Shown here one piece after another: positions 1 through 8,428 of a stretch of 64,000 nt of DNA; the first letter of the stretch is position 1; each line of letters opens with the position of its first letter. The position numbers were made by a program, and so were the translations under genes. Below the pieces are notes generated by a model, which saw only the letters and a list, made by a program, of their open reading frames with translations, had not been told where the DNA came from and did not search any database. The DNA is from Bradyrhizobium manausense (GTDB lineage: Bacteria > Pseudomonadota > Alphaproteobacteria > Rhizobiales > Xanthobacteraceae). The DNA is taken from assembly GCF_018131105.1 (NCBI RefSeq), contig NZ_JAFCJI010000002.1, positions 434,001-498,000 of the forward strand, written 5' to 3'.

Positions 1-743
1 ACAGCGGCGCCGACGAAGACGCGGTGTCGCTGATGACGCTGCATTCGGCCAAGGGCCTCGAATTCGACAACGTGTTCCTGCCAGGCTGGGAGGAAGGCCT
101 GTTTCCGAGCCAGCGTACGCTCGACGAGCAGGGCCGCGCCGGTTTGGAAGAAGAGCGACGGCTCGGCCATGTCGGCCTGACCCGCGCACGGCGTCGCGCT
201 ATGATCTATTTCGCGACCAACCGGCGCATCCATGGCACCTGGTCGACCACGATCCCCTCGCGCTTTCTCGACGAATTGCCGGCGGCCAATGTCGAGATCA
301 CGGAATCCAAGGGTGGCTCGGCCTGGGGCGGCACCGGCGGCTACGGCGCCTCGCGCTTCGACGACATGGAAGCCTTCGGCTCGACCTATGCGACGCCGGG
401 CTGGCAGCGTGCCCAGGCCAACCGCAATCGCGGCGGCGGCCGCAATGGCGGTGGTGGCAGAAGCGGCGGCTTCGAGGAAGAGGCCGCAACATTCTCATCG
501 TCTTCGTCTTCAGGCCCCGATTTCGGCAGCTTCTCGTCGCGTCGCCGCGGTCCCCTGACGATCGAAGGCGAACTGGTCGCCAAATCGACCGGCACGACGT
601 CGGAATTCTCGCTCTCCGACCGCGTCTTCCACCAGAAATTCGGCTATGGCCGCATCACCAAGATCGACGGCAACAAGCTCACCATCGCCTTCGACAAGGC
701 CGGCGAGAAGAAGGTCGTGGACAGCTTCGTCCAGCGGGCGTGA
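1..743 (+). CDS. uvrD: UvrD/PcrA-type DNA helicase, C-terminal part (5' end outside window)
   Basis: Open at the window edge in the frame whose codons start at position 3; only the last ~247 residues are present. Superfamily 1 3'-5' DNA helicases of this type unwind DNA in nucleotide excision and mismatch repair. Visible are helicase motif V (TLHSAKGLEFDNVFLPG) and motif VI (GLTRARRR, with the arginine finger), then a Gly/Ser-rich linker and a final ~60-residue segment (RVFHQKFGYGRI...) that resembles the Tudor-like C-terminal domain of PcrA/UvrD, which binds RNA polymerase in other bacteria. The linker is longer and more Gly-rich than in enterobacterial UvrD. The next gene starts 8 bp after the stop. 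The family is certain; UvrD versus PcrA naming is convention. Confidence 0.9.
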   Translation, partial: SGADEDAVSLMTLHSAKGLEFDNVFLPGWEEGLFPSQRTLDEQGRAGLEEERRLGHVGLTRARRRAMIYFATNRRIHGTWSTTIPSRFLDELPAANVEITESKGGSAWGGTGGYGASRFDDMEAFGSTYATPGWQRAQANRNRGGGRNGGGGRSGGFEEEAATFSSSSSSGPDFGSFSSRRRGPLTIEGELVAKSTGTTSEFSLSDRVFHQKFGYGRITKIDGNKLTIAFDKAGEKKVVDSFVQRA

Positions 744-750
744 GCCCGCC

Positions 751-1038
751 ATGCCCCACTACGTTGCCATCATCGAAGACAATGGCCCCGACGACGTCAG
801 CCTGTGGTTTCCGGACCTGCCCGGCTGCATCTCCGGCGGCGACGACGTCGACGAGGCCCTGGAGAGCGCGTCCGAGGCGATCGCATTCTATGCGGAGGAG
901 CTGACCGAGGACGGCCGCCAGCTTCCGCCGCCGCGGACATTGGACGAACTCAAGGCCGATCCCGATTTTGCCGACGACATCAGGAACCATACGGCCGTCC
1001 TGATCGAATTTCCGCCCAGCGACAACGCCCAAGAGTGA
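751..1038 (+). CDS. HicB-family antitoxin-like protein, orphan
   Basis: 95 residues matching the short HicB/UPF0150 fold: MPHYVAIIEDNG opening, then SLWFPDLPGCISGGDDVDEA, a helix with EAIAFYAEEL, and a proline-rich PPPRTLDEL segment. HicB proteins neutralise the HicA mRNA interferase and often bind DNA. No HicA-like gene (about 60 residues, with a GSHH-type motif) is visible on either side, and no HTH or ribbon-helix-helix tail follows the HicB core. It begins 8 bp after the helicase stop, so it is probably translated from the same mRNA. It is either a solitary HicB relic or a stand-alone regulator. The ATG was chosen because homology-like sequence begins there; a longer in-frame extension would overlap the helicase. 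Confidence 0.75.
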   Translation: MPHYVAIIEDNGPDDVSLWFPDLPGCISGGDDVDEALESASEAIAFYAEELTEDGRQLPPPRTLDELKADPDFADDIRNHTAVLIEFPPSDNAQE

Positions 1039-1101
1039 GGGCCGAGTGAGGACTGTTCGCCGCACTCGCCAGACTCTCGACAGTCCCGGAGCGAACAGCC
1101 C

Positions 1102-1554
1102 TTGACCATGGCGAACTTCCCCGTATCAGATGCAACCATGGTCCGGGGCTCCATCACACTGATCGTGCTTGCATTGGGGATGCCGTCGCTAGCGACGGCG
1201 GAAACCATGAGCTTTGGCGATTCGATCGGGCTGCTGGCCAAGAGCTGCGGAGCGGAAATCGTCGCCAATTGCCGCGGCGTCAATCCAGACTCGACCCGCC
1301 TGAAGGAATGCCTGTCCCGCAATCGGGATGCGCTCTCCCAACAGTGCCAAAGCGATTATCTTGCCGCGTTCGACGCCATCCAGAAGCGCATCGCCGCCCG
1401 CGTCACGGTCGCGAACGCCTGCCAGCGCGAGATCGTCAAGGTTTGCGGCGGCTCGACCAAGGAGACCAGCAAGTCGGTCCCCTGCCTGATCTCGACTCCC
1501 AAGGGCATCAGCAACAACTGCTTGAAGGCCGTCGACGACGCGGGGTATCGATGA
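1102..1554 (+). CDS. Secreted cysteine-rich repeat protein
   Basis: Up to 150 residues. A hydrophobic export signal ending around SLATAETM is followed by two copies of a Cys-rich motif of the C..EI...CRG...D..RLKECL....D.LS..C type (CGAEIVANCRGV..CL..C; CQREIVKVCGG..CL..NC), which fits the cysteine-rich Golgi-protein-like repeat (PF00839) that occurs in many bradyrhizobial exported proteins. Function is unknown; the paired cysteines suggest disulfides in the periplasm. Start choice is uncertain: TTG 1102, ATG 1108 or ATG 1138, the last giving the most compact signal peptide. Its stop overlaps the next start by 4 bp (ATGA), so the two genes are probably coupled. Confidence 0.75.
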   Translation: MTMANFPVSDATMVRGSITLIVLALGMPSLATAETMSFGDSIGLLAKSCGAEIVANCRGVNPDSTRLKECLSRNRDALSQQCQSDYLAAFDAIQKRIAARVTVANACQREIVKVCGGSTKETSKSVPCLISTPKGISNNCLKAVDDAGYR

Positions 1555-2219
1555 TGCGCGCCATCGGGCACCTCGCCACCGGGATCGGCTTCGCATTGGG
1601 CCTCGCTCTGCTTGCCGGCCCGGCCGGGGCGCAGACGGCCCCGACCCGCGACGACATCATCGGCAAGCTCAATCGCTTCGAGGAGACCCCCGAGGTCGAC
1701 TTCCCAGCGTTGAAGCAGCAGGTGATGGAGCGGGCCAAGGCCAGGATCAAGAACGATCCGGGTCCGGTGAACCGGCCGCTGATCGCCCCTGACCTCGCCA
1801 AGCTGCCCGCCTTCAACGCCCAAATCCAGTTCGACGCCGACACGCCGATCATCCAGCCGGAGTCCTACCAGACCGTCGGCCGCATCGCCGACGCGCTGGT
1901 TCACGCTTCGCTGCTTCCCTACACGTTCCTGATCGTCGGCCATGTCGAGTCCAATTCGAAGACGCGGGAGGCCAACGCGATCCTGAGCCAGCGCCGGGCT
2001 GACGCGATCCGCGACGTGCTGGTGAACACGTTCAAGATTTCGACCAAGCGGCTCCAGCCGATCGGCCTCGGCGAGGAGCAGTTCCTCGACCGCACCAAGC
2101 CGACCTCGGCCGTCAACGGTCAGTTGCAAATCCTGACCTTTGCCAAGGTGCCCGATGAAGCACCCCGTCCCGCGGCAGCACCTGCGCCTGCGACGAAAAA
2201 GCCCGCCAAGAGACATTGA
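1551..2219 (+). CDS. OmpA-family C-terminal domain protein
   Basis: 222 residues. A signal peptide (to about residue 27, ...GPAGAQTA) leads into a region with an OmpA/MotB-like fold: an IQFDADTPII strand, a GHVES loop, and NAILSQRRADAIRDVLV, equivalent to the conserved N..LS..RA..V..yL signature. The usual peptidoglycan-contacting Asp of GHTD is not present (GHVES), so binding to diaminopimelate may be altered. The tail is Ala/Pro/Lys-rich (PAAAPAPATKKPAKRH). Coupled to the upstream Cys-rich protein by an ATGA overlap, which suggests a joint envelope role. Family placement is fairly secure; function is inferred. Confidence 0.8.
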   Translation: MMRAIGHLATGIGFALGLALLAGPAGAQTAPTRDDIIGKLNRFEETPEVDFPALKQQVMERAKARIKNDPGPVNRPLIAPDLAKLPAFNAQIQFDADTPIIQPESYQTVGRIADALVHASLLPYTFLIVGHVESNSKTREANAILSQRRADAIRDVLVNTFKISTKRLQPIGLGEEQFLDRTKPTSAVNGQLQILTFAKVPDEAPRPAAAPAPATKKPAKRH

Positions 2220-2391
2220 GCGCGCGACCGTCGCGCCCGCCGGAACTCTTTGAAGTTCTGTCCATTTTGTGAAGTGTCTCACAGCGCGACATTGCAGCTT
2301 TGCGCGACAATAGTGCCGGTTTGTGCACTGCCCTATCCGGTGCTATAGGCTGTCTTCGCCCTTCCCCGACCCTGTGCCGCACGAGACCAAG

Positions 2392-2910
2392 ATGGCTGGC
2401 TATTTTCAACGCCAACTGGCCGATTATGTCGAATACCATCGCGATCCCTGGAATTGCGCGATGCATGTGGTCGGCATTCTCCTGCTCTTCACCGGCGCGA
2501 CGCTGCCGCTGACGCGGGTCGCTTTTCCGATGTTCGGGGTCGAGGTGAGCCTGGCGGTGATTTTGGCGCTGCCCGTGCTGGTATACTGGCTGATGCTGGA
2601 CGCCGGGGTCGGCTTCGGCATCCTCGTGTCGATGATCGTGCTACTTTGGGTCGCAACCTCGATCGGCAATCAGGTCTCAACCGCCATGATGTGGTCGATT
2701 TTTGCGGTGCTGATCGGGCTTGGTGTCGCGGCACAGATCGTTGGCCACAGGGTATTCGAGGAGCGGCAGCCGTCGATGGTCGACCACCCCACGCATTTTC
2801 TGCTTGGACCAATGTTCGTTATGGCAAAATTATTCATTGCATTGGGCTTCCGTCGCGACCTTGCCGCGATTCTGGTGCCTGTTCAGACCAATTCCCTTTC
2901 AACCCGATAG
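2392..2910 (+). CDS. Mpo1-like (DUF962) membrane protein
   Basis: 172 residues with four to five hydrophobic segments. It opens with QLADYVEYHRDPWNCAMHVVGI and ends with GHRVFEERQPSMVDHP, the two conserved histidine blocks of the Mpo1/YGL010w family. Yeast Mpo1 is an ER Fe(II) dioxygenase that shortens 2-hydroxy fatty acids in sphingolipid degradation; bacterial members are uncharacterised, so a fatty-acid alpha-oxidation role is inference. The ATG at 2392 was chosen because the family begins at this point; an in-frame extension to 2323 exists. It is followed 29 bp later by a sugar-epimerase-like gene on the same strand. Confidence 0.8.
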   Translation: MAGYFQRQLADYVEYHRDPWNCAMHVVGILLLFTGATLPLTRVAFPMFGVEVSLAVILALPVLVYWLMLDAGVGFGILVSMIVLLWVATSIGNQVSTAMMWSIFAVLIGLGVAAQIVGHRVFEERQPSMVDHPTHFLLGPMFVMAKLFIALGFRRDLAAILVPVQTNSLSTR

Positions 2911-2939
2911 CTCTAGAAGCGAAACAGCAAACCTTCTGC

Positions 2940-3971
2940 ATGGCTCTCGTACTGGTTACCGGTGGCAGCGGCTTCATCGGACATCATCTCGTAGAAGTGC
3001 TCCGCGCCCGTGGGCAGCGGGTGCGCGTGCTCGATGTTCGCCCGCCAGCCACACCGAACGCTGACGTCGAATATGTGCACGGCTCGGTGCTTGATGGCAC
3101 CGCGGTCGATGCCGCGATGTCGGGAGCCGATCAGGTCTATCACCTCGCCGGCCTGCCCGGCATGTGGGTCGCCAACAAGCAGGACTTCCACGACGTCAAT
3201 TTCCGCGGCACCGAGGTCGTGCTCGGGGCTGCGATGAAGCGCAATGTGTCGCGCTTCCTGCACTGCTCGACGGAATCGATCCTGTTCCCTTATGCGAGCC
3301 TCAATGGCGTTGCCGCCGAGGAGGCGCTCCAACCAGCCGACGCGATGCCGGGCGCCTATACGCGCTCGAAGTCGCTCGCCGAGCATCATGCCGCGAAGGC
3401 CGCTGCCGCCGGCTTCCCGCTCGTGATCGGCACGCCGACCATGCCGATCGGCGCCGCGGACCACAATCTGACGCCACCGACGGCGATGCTCTGGTACTTC
3501 CTTCAGAAGAAGGTGCAGCCGCATCTCGACTTCCTGGTCAATATCGTCGACGTCCGCGACGTCGCCATGGGCCTCGTGCTGACGATGGAACGCGGCCGCC
3601 TCGGCCAGCGCTACATCCTCGGCGGCGACTGTGTCCGGCTCGGCCAGATCCTGCGGATGATGTCGGCGATGAGCGGCCGGCGGCAATATCCCGTCGTCGT
3701 TCCCGGCAAGATTGCCGAGCTCTCCGCCATCATGCTCGAATCGATCTCCGATCGCATCACGCGCCGCCCGCCGAACGGCACCGCCGAGGGCGTGCGCATC
3801 GCGCTTGCCGCGAGCGACCTCTCGATCGGCAAGGCGCGCACCGAGCTCGGCTATGCGCCGCGCCCGATCGAGCCGGTGCTGCGCGAAACCATCACCCATC
3901 TGCTCGCCCGCAACGGCCAGCAGCCCTCCGGCGCCATCAAGCATCACGCGCTCTCATCGCGCGCGAGCTAG
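2940..3971 (+). CDS. NAD-dependent epimerase/dehydratase (extended SDR)
   Basis: 343 residues. The N-terminus carries the extended-SDR dinucleotide motif GGSGFIG (residues 8-14), followed by DVNFRGTEVVLGAA and a catalytic region with Ser (HCSTES) and YTRSKSLAEH (the YxxxK pair), as in dihydroflavonol-4-reductase-like and HpnA-like (hopanoid-associated) sugar epimerases. It therefore probably reduces, oxidises or epimerises a sugar or sterol-like substrate with NAD(P). HpnA resemblance is suggestive only; no squalene or hopanoid genes are in the window. Sits between the Mpo1-like gene (29-bp gap) and an ICMT-like gene (31-bp gap), so a three-gene lipid-related operon is plausible. Confidence 0.85.
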   Translation: MALVLVTGGSGFIGHHLVEVLRARGQRVRVLDVRPPATPNADVEYVHGSVLDGTAVDAAMSGADQVYHLAGLPGMWVANKQDFHDVNFRGTEVVLGAAMKRNVSRFLHCSTESILFPYASLNGVAAEEALQPADAMPGAYTRSKSLAEHHAAKAAAAGFPLVIGTPTMPIGAADHNLTPPTAMLWYFLQKKVQPHLDFLVNIVDVRDVAMGLVLTMERGRLGQRYILGGDCVRLGQILRMMSAMSGRRQYPVVVPGKIAELSAIMLESISDRITRRPPNGTAEGVRIALAASDLSIGKARTELGYAPRPIEPVLRETITHLLARNGQQPSGAIKHHALSSRAS

Positions 3972-4002
3972 GCCCGCCGCCCAAACCAAAGAACCTTCCC
4001 GC

Positions 4003-4629
4003 ATGTCCTTCGATTTCAGCAAGCTTCTCTCCGTGGCCTGGGGTGGCTGGACCACAACCTGGCCGACTGAACTGCTGGCCCTGATCTGGGTCGCCTTTCT
4101 CGCCAGCTGGGTCGGCGCTTCGTTCTGGCAGGGCCGGACCAAGAAGCAGGTCATGACGCTGGAGTCGCAGCGCTATCGCCTGCCGATCCTGATCGGCGGC
4201 ATCCTGTACACGCCCTGGATCGCACAGGCTCTGGGCTGGAAGCCGCTCTGGGTGCTCGGCAACACCGGCATCGCCATCGCCGCGCTTCTCTCGATCGGCG
4301 GCATCGCCTTCGCCTGGTGGGGCCGGCTGCATCTCGGAAAATTCTGGTCCAACACCATCACCCACAAGGAAGACCACCGCGTCATCGACACCGGCCCCTA
4401 CGGCCTCGTGCGTCACCCGATCTACACGGGACTGATCTTCGGCATGCTCGTCACCGGCATTGCGATCGGCCTGGTCACGACGATCCTCGGCGCCATCCTG
4501 ATCTCGCTCGGCATGTGGCAGAAGGGCCGGATGGAAGAGGTGTTCCTCTCCAAGGAGCTCGGCGAAGACGCCTATGGCGCCTATTGCCGCCGCGTGCCGA
4601 TGATCATTCCGTTCCTGTCGCCGCGGTGA
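4003..4629 (+). CDS. Isoprenylcysteine carboxyl methyltransferase-like membrane protein
   Basis: 208 residues, four or five membrane segments. The C-terminal half has the ICMT/phospholipid-methyltransferase signature: GPYGLVRHPIYTG, then a hydrophobic hairpin, then E..FLSKELGEDAYGAYCRRVP.IIPF. This RHPxYxG plus E...Y..Y layout binds S-adenosylmethionine at the membrane face. Bacterial members methylate lipids or small hydrophobic acceptors; the substrate here cannot be read from sequence. Third gene of the run beginning with the Mpo1-like gene. Confidence 0.85.
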   Translation: MSFDFSKLLSVAWGGWTTTWPTELLALIWVAFLASWVGASFWQGRTKKQVMTLESQRYRLPILIGGILYTPWIAQALGWKPLWVLGNTGIAIAALLSIGGIAFAWWGRLHLGKFWSNTITHKEDHRVIDTGPYGLVRHPIYTGLIFGMLVTGIAIGLVTTILGAILISLGMWQKGRMEEVFLSKELGEDAYGAYCRRVPMIIPFLSPR

Positions 4630-4709
4630 TAGCGCGGAACCAGCCAGGAACCGCCCCTCCGCTCGCCTGTTAGCCCTCGACACCTGCATCAGCCGCAGAG
4701 CATCGAGCC

Positions 4710-4919
4710 ATGTCGGACGCCTACGATTATTTTCGCGCGCACGCGATTGCGGCGGTCCTCAAGGCGCGGGCGCTGCCGCCGGGGCGGCCGAAGCTGAAAC
4801 AGCGCATAGTGGCGCGCGTCTATCATCTCCTGTCCAAGGAGGCCGCGCTCACCCCGAACGTCCATCACCTCGACGATTTCAGGCACGCCCGACGGCTGGA
4901 GCGGCAGGTCCGGCGCTGA
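4710..4919 (+). CDS. Small basic hypothetical protein
   Basis: 69 residues, not recognised. Strongly basic, with an N-terminal amphipathic stretch (YDYFRAHAIAAVLKARAL), a PGRPKLKQRI segment and a C-terminus ending FRHARRLERQVRR. No signal peptide or membrane helix. Codon use has the G/C-rich third positions of neighbouring genes, which supports it being real. The ribosome binding site is weak. Confidence 0.5.
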   Translation: MSDAYDYFRAHAIAAVLKARALPPGRPKLKQRIVARVYHLLSKEAALTPNVHHLDDFRHARRLERQVRR

Positions 4920-5157
4920 TCTCGTCGCCTATGCAAATTCGATCAGCAGCCATTCCACGGGAATAGACGCCGCGCGAGTTCCGCCCCGGTTGACCTTTTG
5001 ACCGCTACCCAGTTGGATGCGCGCGCAAAAGGCACGACGGCATTCCATCGTCGATCTGGAGAGATCGGCGGTCATGCGGAGACTAGCTTCCTGGCCCGCG
5101 CGGGGCTTGGTGCGATCCGGCGTTCGATGTGCCGCAGGGTTCGACAGGGGCTTCATC

Positions 5158-6462
5158 ATGACTTTTTCGAGTATCTTCGCGCAGTTCGTCGCAGTCCTCG
5201 GCGGCGCCGCACTGCAATGGCGGAAGCTGACCGGCACCGAGGCCGCGCCGGCCTGGGGCCAGGCACCGGCCATTCCTGACGCCAAGCCGCAAGGCGCGAT
5301 CCCGACCCTGAAGATGCCGACCGCACGTGGCTGGAGCCAGGGCCAGAAGCCGACGGTCGCGCCCGGGCTCAAGGTCAACGCGTTCGCAACAGACCTCGAT
5401 CATCCGCGCTGGATCGAGGTGCTGCCCAATGGCGACGTGCTGATCGCGGAAGCGACGCAGATCGCTGGCCCCCCGCGCAGCGTGTTCCACTACGCGATGC
5501 AGGCGACGATGCGCCGCGCAGCAGCGCTCGGCGTGTCCGCCAACCGCATCACGCTGTTGCGCGACAAGGACGGCGACGGTGTCGCCGAAGTCCGCGGCGC
5601 CTTCATGGAGAACCTCAACCAGCCGTTCGGCATGGCGCTGGTCGGCGACACCTTTTATGTCGGCAACACCGACGGCGTGATGGCATTTCCTTACGTCGCC
5701 AACGCCGACCGCATCACCGCGCCGGGCAAGCGGCTTGCCACGTTCAAGCCGAGCGGCCACTGGACGCGCAGCCTGCTCGCAAGCCCCGACGGCAAGAAGC
5801 TCTATGCCGGCGTCGGATCGCTCAGCAACATTGCCGAGACGGGCATGGAGGTCGAGGAAGGTCGCGCCGCTGTCTACGAACTCGACCTCGCCGCCGGCAC
5901 GCATCGCATCTTCGGCGCGGGCCTGCGCAACCCGGTCGGGCTTGCATGGGAGCCGAATACGAACGTGCTCTGGACTGTCGTCAACGAGCGCGACGGCCTC
6001 GGTGACGAGACGCCGCCCGACTATCTGACCTCGGTGCGCGACGGCGGCTTCTACGGCTGGCCCTATTGCTATTGGGGCAAGACGGTGGACGACCGCGTGC
6101 CGCAGGATGCGGCGATGGTCGCCAAGGCGCTTCAACCGGACTACGCGCTCGGCGGCCACACTGCGTCACTCGGCCTCTGCTGGATGCCCGCAGGGACCTT
6201 GCCCGGCTTCCCGGACGGCATGGTGATCGGCCAGCACGGCTCTTGGAATCGCAGCAAGCTGTCCGGCTACAAGCTGGTGTTCATCCCGTTCGAGAGCGGA
6301 AAGCCGTCCGGCCCCGGTCGCGACATCTTGTCCGGCTTCCTCTCCCCGGACGAGAAGGAATCCTACGGCCGCCCGGTCGGCGTCGTGATCGGCCCCGACA
6401 GGAAGTCGCTGCTGATGGCAGACGACGTCGGCAACGTGATCTGGCGCGTGACGGCTGCTTAA
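5158..6462 (+). CDS. L-sorbosone dehydrogenase-like beta-propeller protein (PQQ/glucose dehydrogenase family)
   Basis: 434 residues. A short hydrophobic N-terminus (FAQFVAVLGGAAL) is followed by a soluble domain with repeated propeller blades: FATDLDHPRWIEVLPNGDVLIAE, NQPFGMALVGDTFYVGNTDG, FGAGLRNPVGLAWEP, DGGFYGWPYCYWG and VIGQHGSWNRS. These match the sorbosone dehydrogenase/YliI-like group of quinoprotein-type aldose dehydrogenases, which are periplasmic and oxidise sugars or aldehydes. Whether it binds PQQ is not certain from sequence. The ATG at 5158 is preferred; a longer in-frame reading from 5017 lacks resemblance. Stands alone, convergent with the aspartate dehydrogenase gene 3 bp downstream. 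Confidence 0.85.
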   Translation: MTFSSIFAQFVAVLGGAALQWRKLTGTEAAPAWGQAPAIPDAKPQGAIPTLKMPTARGWSQGQKPTVAPGLKVNAFATDLDHPRWIEVLPNGDVLIAEATQIAGPPRSVFHYAMQATMRRAAALGVSANRITLLRDKDGDGVAEVRGAFMENLNQPFGMALVGDTFYVGNTDGVMAFPYVANADRITAPGKRLATFKPSGHWTRSLLASPDGKKLYAGVGSLSNIAETGMEVEEGRAAVYELDLAAGTHRIFGAGLRNPVGLAWEPNTNVLWTVVNERDGLGDETPPDYLTSVRDGGFYGWPYCYWGKTVDDRVPQDAAMVAKALQPDYALGGHTASLGLCWMPAGTLPGFPDGMVIGQHGSWNRSKLSGYKLVFIPFESGKPSGPGRDILSGFLSPDEKESYGRPVGVVIGPDRKSLLMADDVGNVIWRVTAA

Positions 6463-6465
6463 AAA

Positions 6466-7290
6466 TTACGTCCCCACACACAACGTGGCGCGCTGCTTGC
6501 GGAGCAGCGCGATCACGGACAGCGCGGTGATCATCCCGGTCTTGGGGTTTTCGGACGGGATGTTCTCGATGCCCATGGAGAACCGCGCCGAATCCGCCTC
6601 GACCTCGATGCGATGAACATTGCGCGTCACGGTGGGGTCGGCCCAGACCTGCATCTGGGTGCGATCGGGCCCGATGCCCGCCAGCGACAGCGCAACGGCG
6701 ACATTGACGTTCGCCGGAAAACCCTTCGCCGCATCGCGCGCGCGGCCCTCGAACAGCTTGAGCGGCTCGCGAAGATTGTCGAGATCGATGTTGTTTTGAA
6801 CGATGAACGGCGCGCCCTTCAGCCCGTCGATTGGCTTGCGCGTCACCATCTTCACCGAATGTATGATCCCAACTGCGGCAGCGTTGACCGCATCGAGCCC
6901 GATCAGCGCGCCCGTCGGCACGAGGATGCGGCCGCCATTGGCACGGGCGAGATCGACGAGATCGAAATTGTCGAGAAGCCCGCCGACGCTGACGACGATG
7001 GCGGACCTGCCGCGCTTCACCGCAGGCTCCACGATCGCGCGCAGCTGACTGCTCGGCGCACATTCGACAACGATGTCGGCCGCGTCGCCGAGCTGGTCGA
7101 TCGGAAGGATTTGCGGCCGATGGCGCAGGCCTCCCAGAAACGCGTGATGCTTGCCGGGATCGCGCACGGCCACGGCCGACAGCATCAGCCCCTCGATGCC
7201 CTGATCGAGCGCCGTCGCGATCTTGGTGCCGATCGAGCCCAGGCCCGCGATGGCCACCCGCAATTCGTTCGAAGCTTTCTGTTCAGTCAT
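6466..7290 (-). CDS. L-aspartate dehydrogenase-like protein
   Basis: 274 residues. An N-terminal Rossmann motif (VAIAGLGSIGTKIA, from about residue 12) is followed by ADIVVECAPSSQLR, VVSVGGLLD and the domain DUF108 signature PTGALIGLDAV..A, typical of NadX-type aspartate dehydrogenases, which convert L-aspartate to iminoaspartate/oxaloacetate with NAD(P)+. In some bacteria the family supplies iminoaspartate for NAD synthesis, but no nadA or nadC lies nearby. Instead it follows a LysR gene by 37 bp on the same strand and faces a tartrate/malate-type dehydrogenase locus, so a catabolic C4-acid role is the better guess. Confidence 0.85.
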   Translation of the reverse strand: MTEQKASNELRVAIAGLGSIGTKIATALDQGIEGLMLSAVAVRDPGKHHAFLGGLRHRPQILPIDQLGDAADIVVECAPSSQLRAIVEPAVKRGRSAIVVSVGGLLDNFDLVDLARANGGRILVPTGALIGLDAVNAAAVGIIHSVKMVTRKPIDGLKGAPFIVQNNIDLDNLREPLKLFEGRARDAAKGFPANVNVAVALSLAGIGPDRTQMQVWADPTVTRNVHRIEVEADSARFSMGIENIPSENPKTGMITALSVIALLRKQRATLCVGT

Positions 7291-7327
7291 CGCATCACAC
7301 CTTTTGTCAGGCCAGTGTCATAGCGTC

Positions 7328-8245
7328 TCACGCCTCCCGCGCATAGCTGCGCAGGCGCGCCTCCAACACCGCCAGCATGGCATCGCGGGAGGGATCGCGC
7401 GAGCCGCGCAACCAGGCCGCCGCCAGCGGCAGCCGGCCGACAGGACCGCTCTGCTTCGGCTTGAGCGGCACGAAGCGCACGCCAGTCACCGCCATCCGTG
7501 TGGTCCAGCGCGGCACGATCGCAACGCCAAGCCTGGTTGCCACGAGATTGATGATGGTCTGCTTCTCGTCGGCGACCTGCACGATGCGCGGCGTCATCCC
7601 GGCTTGCTCGAACAGCTTTATCGTGAGGTCGTGGCTGTGCGGCCGCGAACGCCGGTCCGGCACCAGCATCGCCTCGTCGGCGATGTCGGCCAGCGTAATC
7701 GACTTGCGTGCGGCGAGCGCGTGGCGCTGCGGAAAGGCTACGATCGCGGTTTCCTGAAGCAGGTGCCGGAACTCCAGCCGCTTGTCGGCCCGGTCAGGCG
7801 GACGGACGAAGGCCAGATCGAGCGCGCCGGTCAGGATCTTCGGCAACAGCCTGATGGTCTTGTCCTCGAGAAGCTGCACCGAAACCTCGGGATGCCCGGC
7901 GCGAAAGTCGCGCAGCAACAGCGGCAGCAGCCCGGCGGCGGCGCTGTCGATGGCGCCGATCCGCAACCGCCGCGCGGCGCCCGCGCGCGAGCGGTTGCGC
8001 AAATTACTCTCGACGGCCTCGACCTTGGCGAGGATGGCGCGGGCATCGCGCAGCAGCGTCGCGCCGTCCTCGGTGAGCGAGACGGCACGGGTCGTGCGCG
8101 CGAACAGCCGCGTCCCCAGATCCTCTTCCAGCAGCCTGATCTGGCGACCGAGCGCGGACGGCAGCATCTGGAGATGCAGCGCGGCGCGGCCGAAATGCAG
8201 CTGCTCGGCCGCCGCCACGAAACATCGCAGCTGATGCAATTCCAT
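7328..8245 (-). CDS. LysR-family transcriptional regulator
   Basis: 305 residues. N-terminal winged HTH (MELHQLRCFVAAAEQLHFGRAA..LHLQMLPSALGRQIRLLEEDLG..LF.RTTR.V.LTEDG), then the two-lobe periplasmic-binding-like effector domain with RIGAIDSAAAGLLPLLL and a FVPL segment near the end. Divergent from the MFS/tartrate dehydrogenase pair and 37 bp upstream of the aspartate dehydrogenase gene. The family classically activates the divergent operon and represses itself; the LysR-type box at 8429-8449 fits this. The effector is probably a C4 dicarboxylate, by inference from neighbours. Confidence 0.92.
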   Translation of the reverse strand: MELHQLRCFVAAAEQLHFGRAALHLQMLPSALGRQIRLLEEDLGTRLFARTTRAVSLTEDGATLLRDARAILAKVEAVESNLRNRSRAGAARRLRIGAIDSAAAGLLPLLLRDFRAGHPEVSVQLLEDKTIRLLPKILTGALDLAFVRPPDRADKRLEFRHLLQETAIVAFPQRHALAARKSITLADIADEAMLVPDRRSRPHSHDLTIKLFEQAGMTPRIVQVADEKQTIINLVATRLGVAIVPRWTTRMAVTGVRFVPLKPKQSGPVGRLPLAAAWLRGSRDPSRDAMLAVLEARLRSYAREA

Positions 8246-8290
8246 CCCGGGTCCCCTCGTCTCGCCTCAGGCAACCGCATTGTGTGAGGT

Positions 8291-8375
8291 CGTCATGGCC
8301 GGGCTTGTCCCGGCCATCCACGCCTTTCCCCGCGGCACGAAGAACGTGGATGCCCGGGACAAGCCCGGGCATGAC
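8291..8375. repeat. Extragenic palindromic element, family A
   Basis: An imperfect inverted repeat of about 85 bp: the left arm GTCATGGCCGGGCTTGTCC pairs with the right arm GGACAAGCCCGGGCATGAC, with a second inner pair CCATCCACG/CGTGGATGCC. Such elements are common between genes in bradyrhizobial and related genomes. Read in any frame they give the recurrent spurious peptide GLVPAIH...DKPGHD. Coordinates are approximate by a few bases. Confidence 0.85.
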
Positions 8376-8428
8376 GCTGTGGAAACTTCACTGCGTCCAA
8401 AGTTCATCTCACGGCAGCCTTCCAAGGA

